Assembly (NCBI GenBank): GCA_025352845.1
Contig: JANXSC010000186.1
Span: forward strand, 1 to 14,848
Direction: 5' to 3'
Source: Opitutaceae bacterium
GTDB taxonomy: Bacteria; Verrucomicrobiota; Verrucomicrobiia; Opitutales; Opitutaceae
DNA length: 14,848 nt
Shown: piece after piece, positions 1 to 6,680 of the stretch
How positions within the stretch are numbered: the stretch's first letter is position 1
Layout of the letters: each line of letters opens with the position of its first letter
Notes under the pieces: generated by a model
What the model was told of the DNA's origin: nothing
The model's database searches: none
Seen by the model: only the letters and a program-made list of their open reading frames with translations
Translations under genes and position numbers: made by a program

Positions 1-1227
1 CTGAAACTGAGCTGCCACTACCCGCCGCGCCCGCCCGAGCGCTTCGTCGGCGATGGCGGCCGGGTGCGGCAGGTGCTCGTCAATCTGCTGGGGAACGCCG
101 TGAAATTTACCGAGGCGGGCGAGGTGCGGGTCGCAGTGGAATTCAGCGGCGAAACGGAGACACGATCAACGATGCGGCTGGAAATCCGCGACACCGGCGT
201 GGGGATTCCACGCGAGGCGCAGCACCTGCTTTTCCAGCCTTTCGTGCAGGTGGACGGGTCGGCGGCGCGGCGTTTCGGCGGCACGGGACTCGGCCTCGCG
301 ATCTCCCGCCAGCTCGTGGAGCTGATGGGCGGCGCGATCGGTTTCGCGAGCGCGCCGGGTGCGGGCTCCACGTTTTGGATCGAACTCAGTCTGCAGCGGG
401 GCGGCCCGGCGTCGCCCGCGATCAGGCCCGACGTGAAATCGGACGGCGCGGGGCTGCGGCTGCTGGTCGTCGAAGACAACCTGGCAAATCAACTCGTGGT
501 GAAGATCCTGCTGGCCCGGATGGGGCACGCGGTCGAAATCGCCGCGGATGGCGAGCAGGCGCTCGCGCGGCTGACCGAGGCGGCCTTCGACGCGGTGCTG
601 ATGGATTGCCAGATGCCGGGGCTCGACGGCTATGAGACGACGCGCCGCATTCGCGCCGGCACGGTGGCCGGCGCGAATCCGCGGATTCCAGTGATTGCGC
701 TGACCGCGTATGCGCGACCGGAAGACCGGGAGAAGTGTCTCGCGGCCGGGATGAATGACTATGTCTCGAAGCCGCTGCGTGCCGCGGCGCTCAGTGCGGC
801 GCTGGAGCGACACGTGACCGCGGCGTTGGACCAAACGGAAACGGCCGGCGTGCCTGCGAACGCGGCGGCGGACGGGCCTCTGGACATGGAGTTGTATGAA
901 ACCGCGCGAATGCTGCCCGGTGCCAAGGGTCCATCGCTGTTGCCCGAGCTGGTGGCACTCTATCTGCGCGACGAGAGCGAGCGGCGGGCGCGGATCGGTC
1001 GTCTCCTTGGCGAGCGGCAGGGCGTGGGCCTGGCCGAGGCGGCCCATGCGATGGGCGGCAACGCGGCGACGTTCGGCGGGTTGCAGGTGCAACATTTTGC
1101 CCTGGAGCTGGAGCGGGCGGCGCGCGCGGCAGACTGGCCGGCGGCCGAAGCCGATCATGCCCTGTTCCTGACGGCCTGTGCGGACTTGCGTGCCGAGTTG
1201 GCGCGGCGAAAACTAAGCGATCTATGA
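1..1227 (+). CDS. Hybrid sensor histidine kinase, 3' part (HATPase-REC-Hpt)
   Basis: The reading frame is open from base 1, so the gene begins upstream and its sensor and dimerisation (HisKA) parts are missing. Counting residues from base 1, the ATPase domain comes first: an N-box (LVNLLGNAVKFT, about residues 26-37), a G1 box (DTGVGIP, 64-70), an F-box (FQPFVQVD) and a G2 box (GGTGLGLAIS). A receiver domain follows from about residue 150, with LLVVEDN, the phospho-acceptor Asp202 in MDCQMPGLDG and the conserved Lys in SKP. The C-terminus is an Hpt-like domain with AHAMGGNAATFG, where His349 matches the phosphorylated His of the usual AHxLKGxA motif. The protein would therefore pass phosphate His to Asp to His before a separate receiver. 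It overlaps the next gene by 4 bp (ATGA), which points to one operon and a matched signalling pair. The stimulus cannot be inferred because the sensor part lies outside the window. Confidence 0.95.
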   Translation: MKLSCHYPPRPPERFVGDGGRVRQVLVNLLGNAVKFTEAGEVRVAVEFSGETETRSTMRLEIRDTGVGIPREAQHLLFQPFVQVDGSAARRFGGTGLGLAISRQLVELMGGAIGFASAPGAGSTFWIELSLQRGGPASPAIRPDVKSDGAGLRLLVVEDNLANQLVVKILLARMGHAVEIAADGEQALARLTEAAFDAVLMDCQMPGLDGYETTRRIRAGTVAGANPRIPVIALTAYARPEDREKCLAAGMNDYVSKPLRAAALSAALERHVTAALDQTETAGVPANAAADGPLDMELYETARMLPGAKGPSLLPELVALYLRDESERRARIGRLLGERQGVGLAEAAHAMGGNAATFGGLQVQHFALELERAARAADWPAAEADHALFLTACADLRAELARRKLSDL

Positions 1228-1808
1228 AAGTGCTCGCCATCGAAGATCAGCCGGTCGCCGGCGCGCTGTTATTGGCGACACTGCGCTCGATCAGACACGA
1301 GGCCGAGCTGGTGGTCGACGGGGAACACGCGTGGGCGCGGCTCGAGTCGGGCGGCTATCGCGCGGTCGTGAGCGACTGGCGGATGCCCGGAATGGACGGG
1401 CTGGAATTTTGCCGGAAACTGCGCGCGCGCGGCGGCGACTACGTTTATTTCATTTTGATCAGCGCGACGAAGATCACGCGCGAAAGCCGGGAGGAGGCGC
1501 TGCGGGCGGGCGTGGATGATTTTCTCGCGAAACCGATCGATGCCGACGAGCTGCGCATGCGGCTCCACGTGGCCGAGCGAATCGTCACGCTGGCCACGCA
1601 GGTGAAGCAACTGGAGGCGTTTCTCCCGATCTGCGCCTACTGCAAAAAAATCCGCGACGACCAAAAATACTGGCAGGAGATCGAGACGTATTTCAACCGG
1701 GAGAACGGCACGGAGTTTTCGCACGGCATCTGCCCGGACTGCTACGAACGGGAGATGGCACCGCAACTGCGGGCGCTCGGGGTCGAGCCCAAGCGTCCAC
1801 CGCACTAG
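1224..1808 (+). CDS. Response regulator receiver protein with C-terminal Cys-rich (putative zinc) domain
   Basis: This 194-residue protein starts inside the stop region of the kinase gene (ATGA overlap), so translation is probably coupled. Residues 1-120 are a receiver domain: acidic pocket near Glu7/Asp8, phospho-acceptor Asp51 in SDWRMPGMDG, Ser80 in LISA, and Lys103 in AKP. A short helical linker leads to residues 131-175 with FLPICAYCKKIRDD and later FSHGICPDC. The two CxxC pairs (Cys137/Cys140 and Cys170/Cys173) look like a zinc-binding fold. The same cysteine-containing tail is recognisable at the end of other receiver and PAS proteins, but I know of no assigned function. There is no DNA-binding or enzymatic output domain, so the Cys-rich part is the likely output, perhaps binding protein, metal or redox signals. 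The likely phosphodonor is the upstream kinase through its Hpt domain; that is inference from the overlap. Confidence 0.93.
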   Translation: MKVLAIEDQPVAGALLLATLRSIRHEAELVVDGEHAWARLESGGYRAVVSDWRMPGMDGLEFCRKLRARGGDYVYFILISATKITRESREEALRAGVDDFLAKPIDADELRMRLHVAERIVTLATQVKQLEAFLPICAYCKKIRDDQKYWQEIETYFNRENGTEFSHGICPDCYEREMAPQLRALGVEPKRPPH

Positions 1809-1812
1809 GCCG

Positions 1813-1859
1813 GCGCCCGGGCGCTGCGGGCTTGCGATCTTCCAGCGCCCCGCATTTTT
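1813..1859 (+). terminator. Possible terminator or attenuator-like hairpins
   Basis: Between the receiver gene and the next start, two stems compete. GGGCGCTG at 1819-1826 pairs with CAGCGCCC at 1843-1850. TGCGGG at 1825-1830 pairs with CCCGCA at 1849-1854, which runs directly into TTTTT at 1855-1859. A 12-bp palindrome (GCGCCCGGGCGC, 1813-1824) overlaps both. The second stem plus T-run resembles an intrinsic terminator, but the next start codon is only 6 bp further on. It may therefore be a leaky terminator or a leader that affects the downstream gene. The pairings are read by eye; no folding energy was computed. Confidence 0.45.
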
Positions 1860-1865
1860 CCGACA

Positions 1866-4061
1866 ATGCCCAACGCCCTCGCGCACGAAAAATCCCCCTA
1901 CCTCCTCCAGCACGCGGAGAATCCCGTGGCGTGGCTGCCGTGGGGCGAGGCGGCGTTTGCCCGCGCGCGCGCCGAGCAGAAGCCTATTTTCCTGAGCATC
2001 GGCTACTCGACGTGCCACTGGTGCCACGTGATGGCGCACGAGTCGTTCGAAAACGCCGCGATCGCGGAAATCCTCAACACGCACTTCATCGCCATCAAGG
2101 TGGATCGCGAGGAGCGGCCCGACGTGGACAAGGTTTACATGACCTACGTGCAGTCGATGACCAGCCACGGCGGCTGGCCACTGAGCGCGTGGCTCACGCC
2201 CGAGCTGAAACCGTTCTACGGTGGCACCTATTTCCCACCGGAAGATCGCCACGGTCGCCCGGGCTTTCCCGCGATCCTCCACGCCATCGCCAACGGCTGG
2301 CGCACCGAGCGCGAGAAACTTGTCGCCGAGGGCGAACGCGCGATCACCACGCTGCGGGAGCACTATGAAGGGAGGCGGGAGGCGGGAGAAGGGAGCAAGG
2401 GAAACGCCGGTGAACGGACGCTCGTCGAGGCGGCGAGCGGCGCGTTCGAGAAAGGTTTCGAATATTTCTTCGAAGCCTTCGATGCAGAGCACGGCGGGTT
2501 TGGCGGCGCGCCAAAATTTCCGCGGGCGGCCAACCTGAATTTTCTTTTCCGCATCGCCGCGCTGCAAGGCCCGCAGAACGAGATGGGCACCGAGGCCGTG
2601 AAGCTCGCCGCCGCGACGCTCCGCGCGATGGCGCGCGGCGGCATTCACGACCACGTCGGCGGCGGCTATCATCGCTACTCCGTCGACGAGGGCTGGTTCG
2701 TCCCCCACTTCGAAAAAATGCTCTACGATCAGGCCCAGATCGCGATCAATTGCCTCGACGCGCGGCAGGCGACCGGCGACGAGCGGTTCGCGTGGATGGC
2801 GCGCGATATTTTTTCCTACGTCGCGCGCGAACTCACCGGCCCGGAAGGCGGATTCTACACAGCCGAGGATGCCGACAGCGCCCTCGCGATCGATGATGGC
2901 GCGGAGGAACCGCACGCGCCCGCGCACGCCGAGGGCGCGTTCTATGTGTGGTCGGCGGCAGAGCTGCGGATGGCGCTCGGGGAAAATTTTGCGTTCATCG
3001 CGTCGCACTTCGGCATGGAGGAAAACGGCAACGTGCCCGCCGCCCTCGATCCGCACGCGGAATTTCGCGGGAAGAATATCCTCGCGCAACGCCGCACGCT
3101 CGCGGAGTCGGCGCAGCAGCACGCGCTCACGCCTGAGCAGGCCAACGACCGGCTGCTCGCCGCGCTCGCGCTCCTGCGCGACATGCGGGCCGTGCGCCCG
3201 CGCCCGCATCTCGACGACAAGGTCATCACCGCCAACAACGGTCTCATGGTCTCCGCGCTCGCCCGCGCGCATCAGGTGCTCGGCGCCGACGATATCGGAA
3301 ACTATCTCGCCGCCGCCACGCGCGCCGCAGATTTCGTCGAGCGCGAATTGTTCGATGCGAAGCGCGGCGTGCTGTTTCGCAACTGGCGCGCGGGCCGTGG
3401 CGCCACGGAGGGTTTCGCCGAGGACTACGCGTTTTGGATTCAAGCCCTGCTCGATCTCTACGAGGCGTCGTTTGCGATCCGCTGGCTGCGCTGGGCGGAT
3501 CAGTTGCAGACCAAGATGGACGAGCTGTTCTGGGACTCCGAGCGGGGCGGCTATTTCAACTCGGCCGCGGGCGATGCGAGCATTGTGCTGCGGTTGAAAG
3601 AAGACTACGATGGCGCCGAACCCGCGCCGAGCAGCGTCGCCGCGATGAATCTCCTGCGCCTCGGCGCGCTGCTCCACGACGACACGCGGCGCACGCAGGG
3701 CCTCCGCACCATCGAGGCGTTTCGCCCGCAGTGGTCGCGCGCCGCGCACGCGATGCCGCAGATGCTCTGTGCCGTGGAGCTCGCGCTCGAGCCACCGCGC
3801 CACGTCGTCCTCGCTGGCGATCCCACGGCGGCGGATTTTCGTGCGCTCGCCGCCGTGCTCCACGAAAAAATCGGTCCACGCCGCGCGCTGCTCGCAGTCG
3901 ACGGCGGCGAGGGTCAGGCGTGGCTGGCACAACGCGCGCCGTGGCTCGCGGGCCTGAAGCCACCCGATGGTCGCGCCACCGCCTACGTGTGCGAGGAATT
4001 TTCCTGCCAGCCACCCGTCACCACCGCGGATGAATTACGGCGCACGCTCGTAGCACGCTAA
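1866..4061 (+). CDS. Thioredoxin-fold DUF255 protein (YyaL/SPATA20 family)
   Basis: The 731-residue protein matches the family known as DUF255, YyaL or spermatogenesis-associated protein 20. The N-terminus (NALAHEKSPYLLQHAENPV, then W and P) and the motif IGYSTCHWCHVMAHESFE are hallmarks. The CxxC cysteines are Cys50 and Cys53 in a thioredoxin-like domain of about residues 1-165. KVDREERPDVDKVYM and GGWPLSAWLTP are further family motifs. The rest should form an (alpha/alpha) barrel resembling N-acylglucosamine 2-epimerases; visible pieces are GGFGGAPKFPR, GGIHDHVGGGYHRYSVDEGWFVPHFEKMLYDQ (in part) and DDKVITANNGLM. The substrate and reaction are not established for bacterial members. The length is near the family norm, with a charged Gly-rich insert around residues 168-185 encoded by an unusual G-run tract. 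The protein has no signal peptide, so it is probably cytoplasmic. slyX follows after 12 bp and may be co-transcribed. Confidence 0.95.
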   Translation: MPNALAHEKSPYLLQHAENPVAWLPWGEAAFARARAEQKPIFLSIGYSTCHWCHVMAHESFENAAIAEILNTHFIAIKVDREERPDVDKVYMTYVQSMTSHGGWPLSAWLTPELKPFYGGTYFPPEDRHGRPGFPAILHAIANGWRTEREKLVAEGERAITTLREHYEGRREAGEGSKGNAGERTLVEAASGAFEKGFEYFFEAFDAEHGGFGGAPKFPRAANLNFLFRIAALQGPQNEMGTEAVKLAAATLRAMARGGIHDHVGGGYHRYSVDEGWFVPHFEKMLYDQAQIAINCLDARQATGDERFAWMARDIFSYVARELTGPEGGFYTAEDADSALAIDDGAEEPHAPAHAEGAFYVWSAAELRMALGENFAFIASHFGMEENGNVPAALDPHAEFRGKNILAQRRTLAESAQQHALTPEQANDRLLAALALLRDMRAVRPRPHLDDKVITANNGLMVSALARAHQVLGADDIGNYLAAATRAADFVERELFDAKRGVLFRNWRAGRGATEGFAEDYAFWIQALLDLYEASFAIRWLRWADQLQTKMDELFWDSERGGYFNSAAGDASIVLRLKEDYDGAEPAPSSVAAMNLLRLGALLHDDTRRTQGLRTIEAFRPQWSRAAHAMPQMLCAVELALEPPRHVVLAGDPTAADFRALAAVLHEKIGPRRALLAVDGGEGQAWLAQRAPWLAGLKPPDGRATAYVCEEFSCQPPVTTADELRRTLVAR
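2370..2401 (+). other. Five-run G-quadruplex motif inside the DUF255 gene
   Basis: On the coding strand five GGG runs lie at 2370-2372, 2377-2379, 2384-2386, 2391-2393 and 2399-2401, separated by loops of 4, 4, 4 and 5 bases. This satisfies the common G3N1-7 rule with one run to spare. It encodes the hydrophilic linker between the thioredoxin-like domain and the barrel (GRREAGEGSKGNAGE), where the protein can tolerate odd composition. Whether it folds in DNA or mRNA is unknown. Confidence 0.7.
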
Positions 4062-4073
4062 AACAATTTCCCC

Positions 4074-4283
4074 ATGGACGAACGCCTCCAACGCCTCGAA
4101 GAAAAGATCGCCTACCTCGAGCGCCACGTCACCGAACAGGACAAGGCCATGCTCGAACTCGCCGACGGCCTCGCCGCGCTGCGGCGCGAATTGAAAGCGT
4201 GGCGCGAGCGCATGGGTCAAAACGCGGGCACGGACGCGAGCGGCGGAGACGAACCCCGCGACGAGCGCCCGCCGCATTATTAG
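4074..4283 (+). CDS. slyX: SlyX family protein
   Basis: This 69-residue protein is a short acidic coiled coil that ends in PPHY, the signature C-terminus of SlyX. The heptad pattern runs through LQRLEEKIAYLERHVTEQDK and on to LAALRRELKAWRERM (about residues 5-47). A flexible acidic tail (DASGGDEPRDERPPHY) follows. The length fits the family, which is usually about 70 residues. SlyX was named from its position near slyD in Escherichia coli and has no firmly known biochemical role. It lies 12 bp after the DUF255 gene on the same strand, so the two probably share a transcript. The leader AAACAATTTCCCC has no Shine-Dalgarno sequence. Confidence 0.9.
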   Translation: MDERLQRLEEKIAYLERHVTEQDKAMLELADGLAALRRELKAWRERMGQNAGTDASGGDEPRDERPPHY

Positions 4284-4322
4284 CCCGGGCGAGAAACGCC
4301 AATTGTGCCGCGTTGCGATTGT

Positions 4323-4356
4323 GTAGGTCAGCTCGCTTGCAAGCGCGCTGGCCTAC
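4323..4356. repeat. 34-bp near-perfect inverted repeat between convergent genes (REP-like)
   Basis: The two arms, 4323-4338 and 4341-4356, pair over 16 positions with one G-T wobble and one mismatch, closing on a GC centre (CGCTTGCAAGCG in the middle). It abuts the stop codon of the minus-strand gene (4357-4359) and lies 39 bp past the slyX stop, so it sits exactly between converging transcripts. No T-run follows on either strand, so it is not a standard intrinsic terminator. It could be a bidirectional transcript-end hairpin or a REP-type repeat copy. Confidence 0.7.
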
Positions 4357-5763
4357 TCAAAACTCCGCCGTCAGTTCCTGCTGATGGCCGGGATCGAGCG
4401 ACTGTGCGCCGAGGGCGGTGCACTCGATATCGTCGTTTTTGTAGAGCTTGAACTGCACGGGCGCGATCGCGTCGTTGGTTTCCCAGCGCCATTTGCCGAT
4501 CGAGACGAATTGCAGCGGCACGCCTTTCTCCCAGCTCAGGCCCGGGCCCGCGCCGCGGATGAAGACCCGGTTGCCGATGCCGATGTAGGCGGTGACGATC
4601 AGGCGCGTCGCGCCGTCCGAGGTGAGCACTCGCTCGGCGACGCTCGCGGCCGAGGTCGAGGCCGACTCGTCAAGATCGAGGGCGGGGGCGTGGTCGTCGT
4701 CCGCAATGGGTTTTTTCGGGGCGCGTTTGTGCGGCTCCTTGGGCGCATCGGTGGCGGACGCCGGCGGCGGAACCCGCACCATGGACGCGACGCTGAAATC
4801 CGTCGTCCCGATGTGACCCGAAAACGGTTCCGAGGTCCCCGGCGCGACCGGCGCGATTTCGACGATTTTATCGGCGGGCACGGGCGGCGGCTCATCGGAA
4901 GGAGCGGCGGGCGCAACGACCGGCGGCGTGCTGAACGGCTCCGCCGTCGCGCCCTCCGTCGGCGCGGGCTCTTCGCGGCGGACTTTGCGCGGGCGTTTCG
5001 GCGGCGTTGCCACGGCGTCCGGCGTTGGCGCTGCTTCGACCGTTTCACTCGGCGTCGCAGGCGCCGCCTCGGCGATCACCGCCGTCGCCACCGCCGCCGG
5101 TGCGATCAAGGCGGCGGTGCGTCCGACCGCCTCGAGCCGCATGATTTTGGCGTCCAGCTCCTGGGTCGCGGCCGTGACGTGCGCGGCAAGTTTGGCGAGC
5201 GTGTCCTGCGCGGCGGCGAGGTGCTGCTGGGTGGCGGCCTCGAGTTTCGTCCATTCGACCGTGGATTTCGCGACGCGTTGCGAAACCGTTTCGAGCCGCT
5301 CGCTCTCCGTTGTGCGCAGGGCCAGCAGTTCGCGCTCCAGTTCCTCCTTCTCGGCGTCGGCCGCCGTCGCGAGCTGTGCCTGAAACTCCGCGATTTTTTC
5401 CTGCAGCTTGTGCGGGAGCTGCTCGGCGTGGCGGACATTTTTTTGCGTGAGCTCGGCGATCTCGTGCAGGCCGCCGGCCGTAATGCTGAGTTGTTCCGTC
5501 GCGGAATTGATCGTCGTGGCGAGGCCCTCGAGCGCGCGCTGCCGCTCGTCGAGCTGCGCGTTTTTCTGCGCCTCGTAGCGCGCCACGATCGGGATCAGTC
5601 CGAGCACGGCGCCGATCCCCACGCAGGCGACAATCGCGATGACGGCGTTGATCGTGAGCGGATCGCTGTTGAGCGCGATGTAGGCCGCGGCCGCGATCAG
5701 CGCGACATCGGCCAGGAGGAACGGCCACGCGGGCAGTTTGGGATTCGATTCGGAAGAGTTCAT
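4357..5763 (-). CDS. Membrane-anchored coiled-coil protein with C-terminal CBM20-like domain
   Basis: I read 468 residues from the ATG at 5763. An in-frame ATG at 5859 would add 32 Arg-rich residues, which fits poorly with the following membrane helix. Two hydrophobic helices come first (about 13-31 and 38-60), with a short DP-containing turn between them. Residues 64-210 form a long Glu/Gln/Ala-rich coiled coil. Residues 215-375 are a Pro/Ala/Thr-rich, probably disordered linker with basic patches (PPKRPRKVRRE). Residues 376-468 form a compact domain: AYIGIGNRVFIRGAGPGLSW, then PLQFVSIGKWRWE, then VQFKLYKNDD and a closing LDPGHQQELTAEF. Its Trp/Gly placement and strand order recall the starch-binding CBM20 fold (GxxxxLGxW, then an 'eyKyvl'-like strand), which I infer by eye. 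If both helices span the membrane, coiled coil and tail lie on the same side as the N-terminus, probably the cytoplasm. Function is unknown; glycogen binding or an envelope scaffold are options. Confidence 0.82.
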   Translation of the reverse strand: MNSSESNPKLPAWPFLLADVALIAAAAYIALNSDPLTINAVIAIVACVGIGAVLGLIPIVARYEAQKNAQLDERQRALEGLATTINSATEQLSITAGGLHEIAELTQKNVRHAEQLPHKLQEKIAEFQAQLATAADAEKEELERELLALRTTESERLETVSQRVAKSTVEWTKLEAATQQHLAAAQDTLAKLAAHVTAATQELDAKIMRLEAVGRTAALIAPAAVATAVIAEAAPATPSETVEAAPTPDAVATPPKRPRKVRREEPAPTEGATAEPFSTPPVVAPAAPSDEPPPVPADKIVEIAPVAPGTSEPFSGHIGTTDFSVASMVRVPPPASATDAPKEPHKRAPKKPIADDDHAPALDLDESASTSAASVAERVLTSDGATRLIVTAYIGIGNRVFIRGAGPGLSWEKGVPLQFVSIGKWRWETNDAIAPVQFKLYKNDDIECTALGAQSLDPGHQQELTAEF

Positions 5764-5898
5764 GGGGGGCCGGGTGGCCGCGGCACGCCGGCGGCGGAAA
5801 AGTTTGTGCGCCGCGCCGCGCCGCGGCTCAAGGGGAAAAAGGCCGTGCAATTCCGGCATTGTGCCGCGCCGTCAATCCGCGCACGTTGCGCCTGCGCG

Positions 5899-6180
5899 AT
5901 GAATTTCTCCCCTTTCCTCCGCGTCGAGCGCGAGGGCCGCGACGGCTCCCGGCACTACGTGATCCACACGCACGATCCAAAATTCACGGTCGAGCTCACG
6001 CCCGACGCCAGCGCACCCGACCGGATCGGCCGCGGCCTGATCAAGCGCGTGCACGTGCCCAACTCGTGGGCGGGTGACTACACGAAATATGCCAAGGTGA
6101 TCGCCGCCGCGCAGGAATTTTTCGGCCAGAGCTTCGCCGCACCCACTGCAAAAACGGAGACCCGCCGTTTCTCCGTCTAA
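5899..6180 (+). CDS. Small conserved-looking hypothetical protein (93 aa)
   Basis: This 93-residue reading frame from the ATG at 5899 is the only plausible gene between two minus-strand genes. It has no signal peptide or membrane helix. Its composition is that of a folded small protein: FLRVEREGRDGSRHYVIHTH reads as two beta strands, followed by a third strand (KFTVELTP), then RVHVPNSWAGDYTKYAKVIA leading into an amphipathic helix and a short basic tail (TRRFSV). I do not recognise a family. It is divergent from the coiled-coil gene (135 bp between the chosen starts), and its stop lies 12 bp from that of the next minus-strand gene. The start has no Shine-Dalgarno sequence. The frame stays open far upstream, but that part is antisense to the coiled-coil gene, so the true start could be a little earlier than 5899. 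Confidence 0.75.
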   Translation: MNFSPFLRVEREGRDGSRHYVIHTHDPKFTVELTPDASAPDRIGRGLIKRVHVPNSWAGDYTKYAKVIAAAQEFFGQSFAAPTAKTETRRFSV

Positions 6181-6192
6181 AATCCCGTGCGT

Positions 6193-6555
6193 TCAGCGCA
6201 ACGCCCGCCACGCCGTCGCGCCGAGCGCGAAGAGCAGCGCCACGCGCAGCGCGCCCTCAAACGCGAGAATCACCAGCACCCACTTCAGCCGCGCGCCGCG
6301 CCGCAGCGAAAACCCGATCATCGAAATGAGCAGCAGCCCCGCGCCCGCGATCCGCGCCGCCGGCACGGCCAGCAGCAGGAGTATCCACAGCCAGTAGGCA
6401 AAGAGGATCATGCTCCAGAAAAACGCCGTGCCCTCGCCCAGCCCGAGCGCCCGCGGATTGGCGTTGCGCGCGATCTGCTTCAGCCCGAGGTAGCGCTCGC
6501 CGAGCACGAGCTGCCAGACCTCGAAGATCAGAAAGACGGGCAAAAAGGAAATCAT
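6193..6555 (-). CDS. Small four-helix integral membrane protein
   Basis: The ATG at 6555 gives 120 residues starting MISFLPVFLIFEVWQLVLGE, and an AGGTG just upstream could serve as a weak ribosome site. An upstream ATG at 6624 would add 23 polar residues (with Cys and Arg) and seems less likely. Hydrophobic segments lie at about 1-18, 43-64, 66-84 and 90-113. Charged residues cluster in the loops (RNANPRALGLGEG and LRRGARLK). The protein is inner-membrane in type, with no catalytic motif and no family I recognise. It is convergent with the 93-residue gene and divergent from the pseudopilin-like gene, so it is probably transcribed alone from the 6556-6680 region. Confidence 0.75.
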   Translation of the reverse strand: MISFLPVFLIFEVWQLVLGERYLGLKQIARNANPRALGLGEGTAFFWSMILFAYWLWILLLLAVPAARIAGAGLLLISMIGFSLRRGARLKWVLVILAFEGALRVALLFALGATAWRALR

Positions 6556-6680
6556 CACCTGCACGCCGCGAGCAAGACGCGGTGCAGTTCGTTGGCAACC
6601 GCCCATCCGCGGACACAGGCTCACGAATTTTTACCCACCGCCAGCTTGCCAAGCCCCACCGCCGCACAAAAGGCTTCGCC

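Noticed and set aside
1269..3932. Very long minus-strand open frame (887 codons) opposite the receiver and DUF255 genes
   Set aside because: It runs antisense to two clearly recognised proteins and reads as Arg/His/Glu-rich sequence without domains. High GC content with biased third positions removes stop codons on the opposite strand.
4384..5898. Plus-strand open frame upstream of the 93-residue gene
   Set aside because: It is antisense to the coiled-coil membrane protein, is almost wholly Arg/Gly/Asp-rich and has no motif. Only the end after 5899 looks like a protein.
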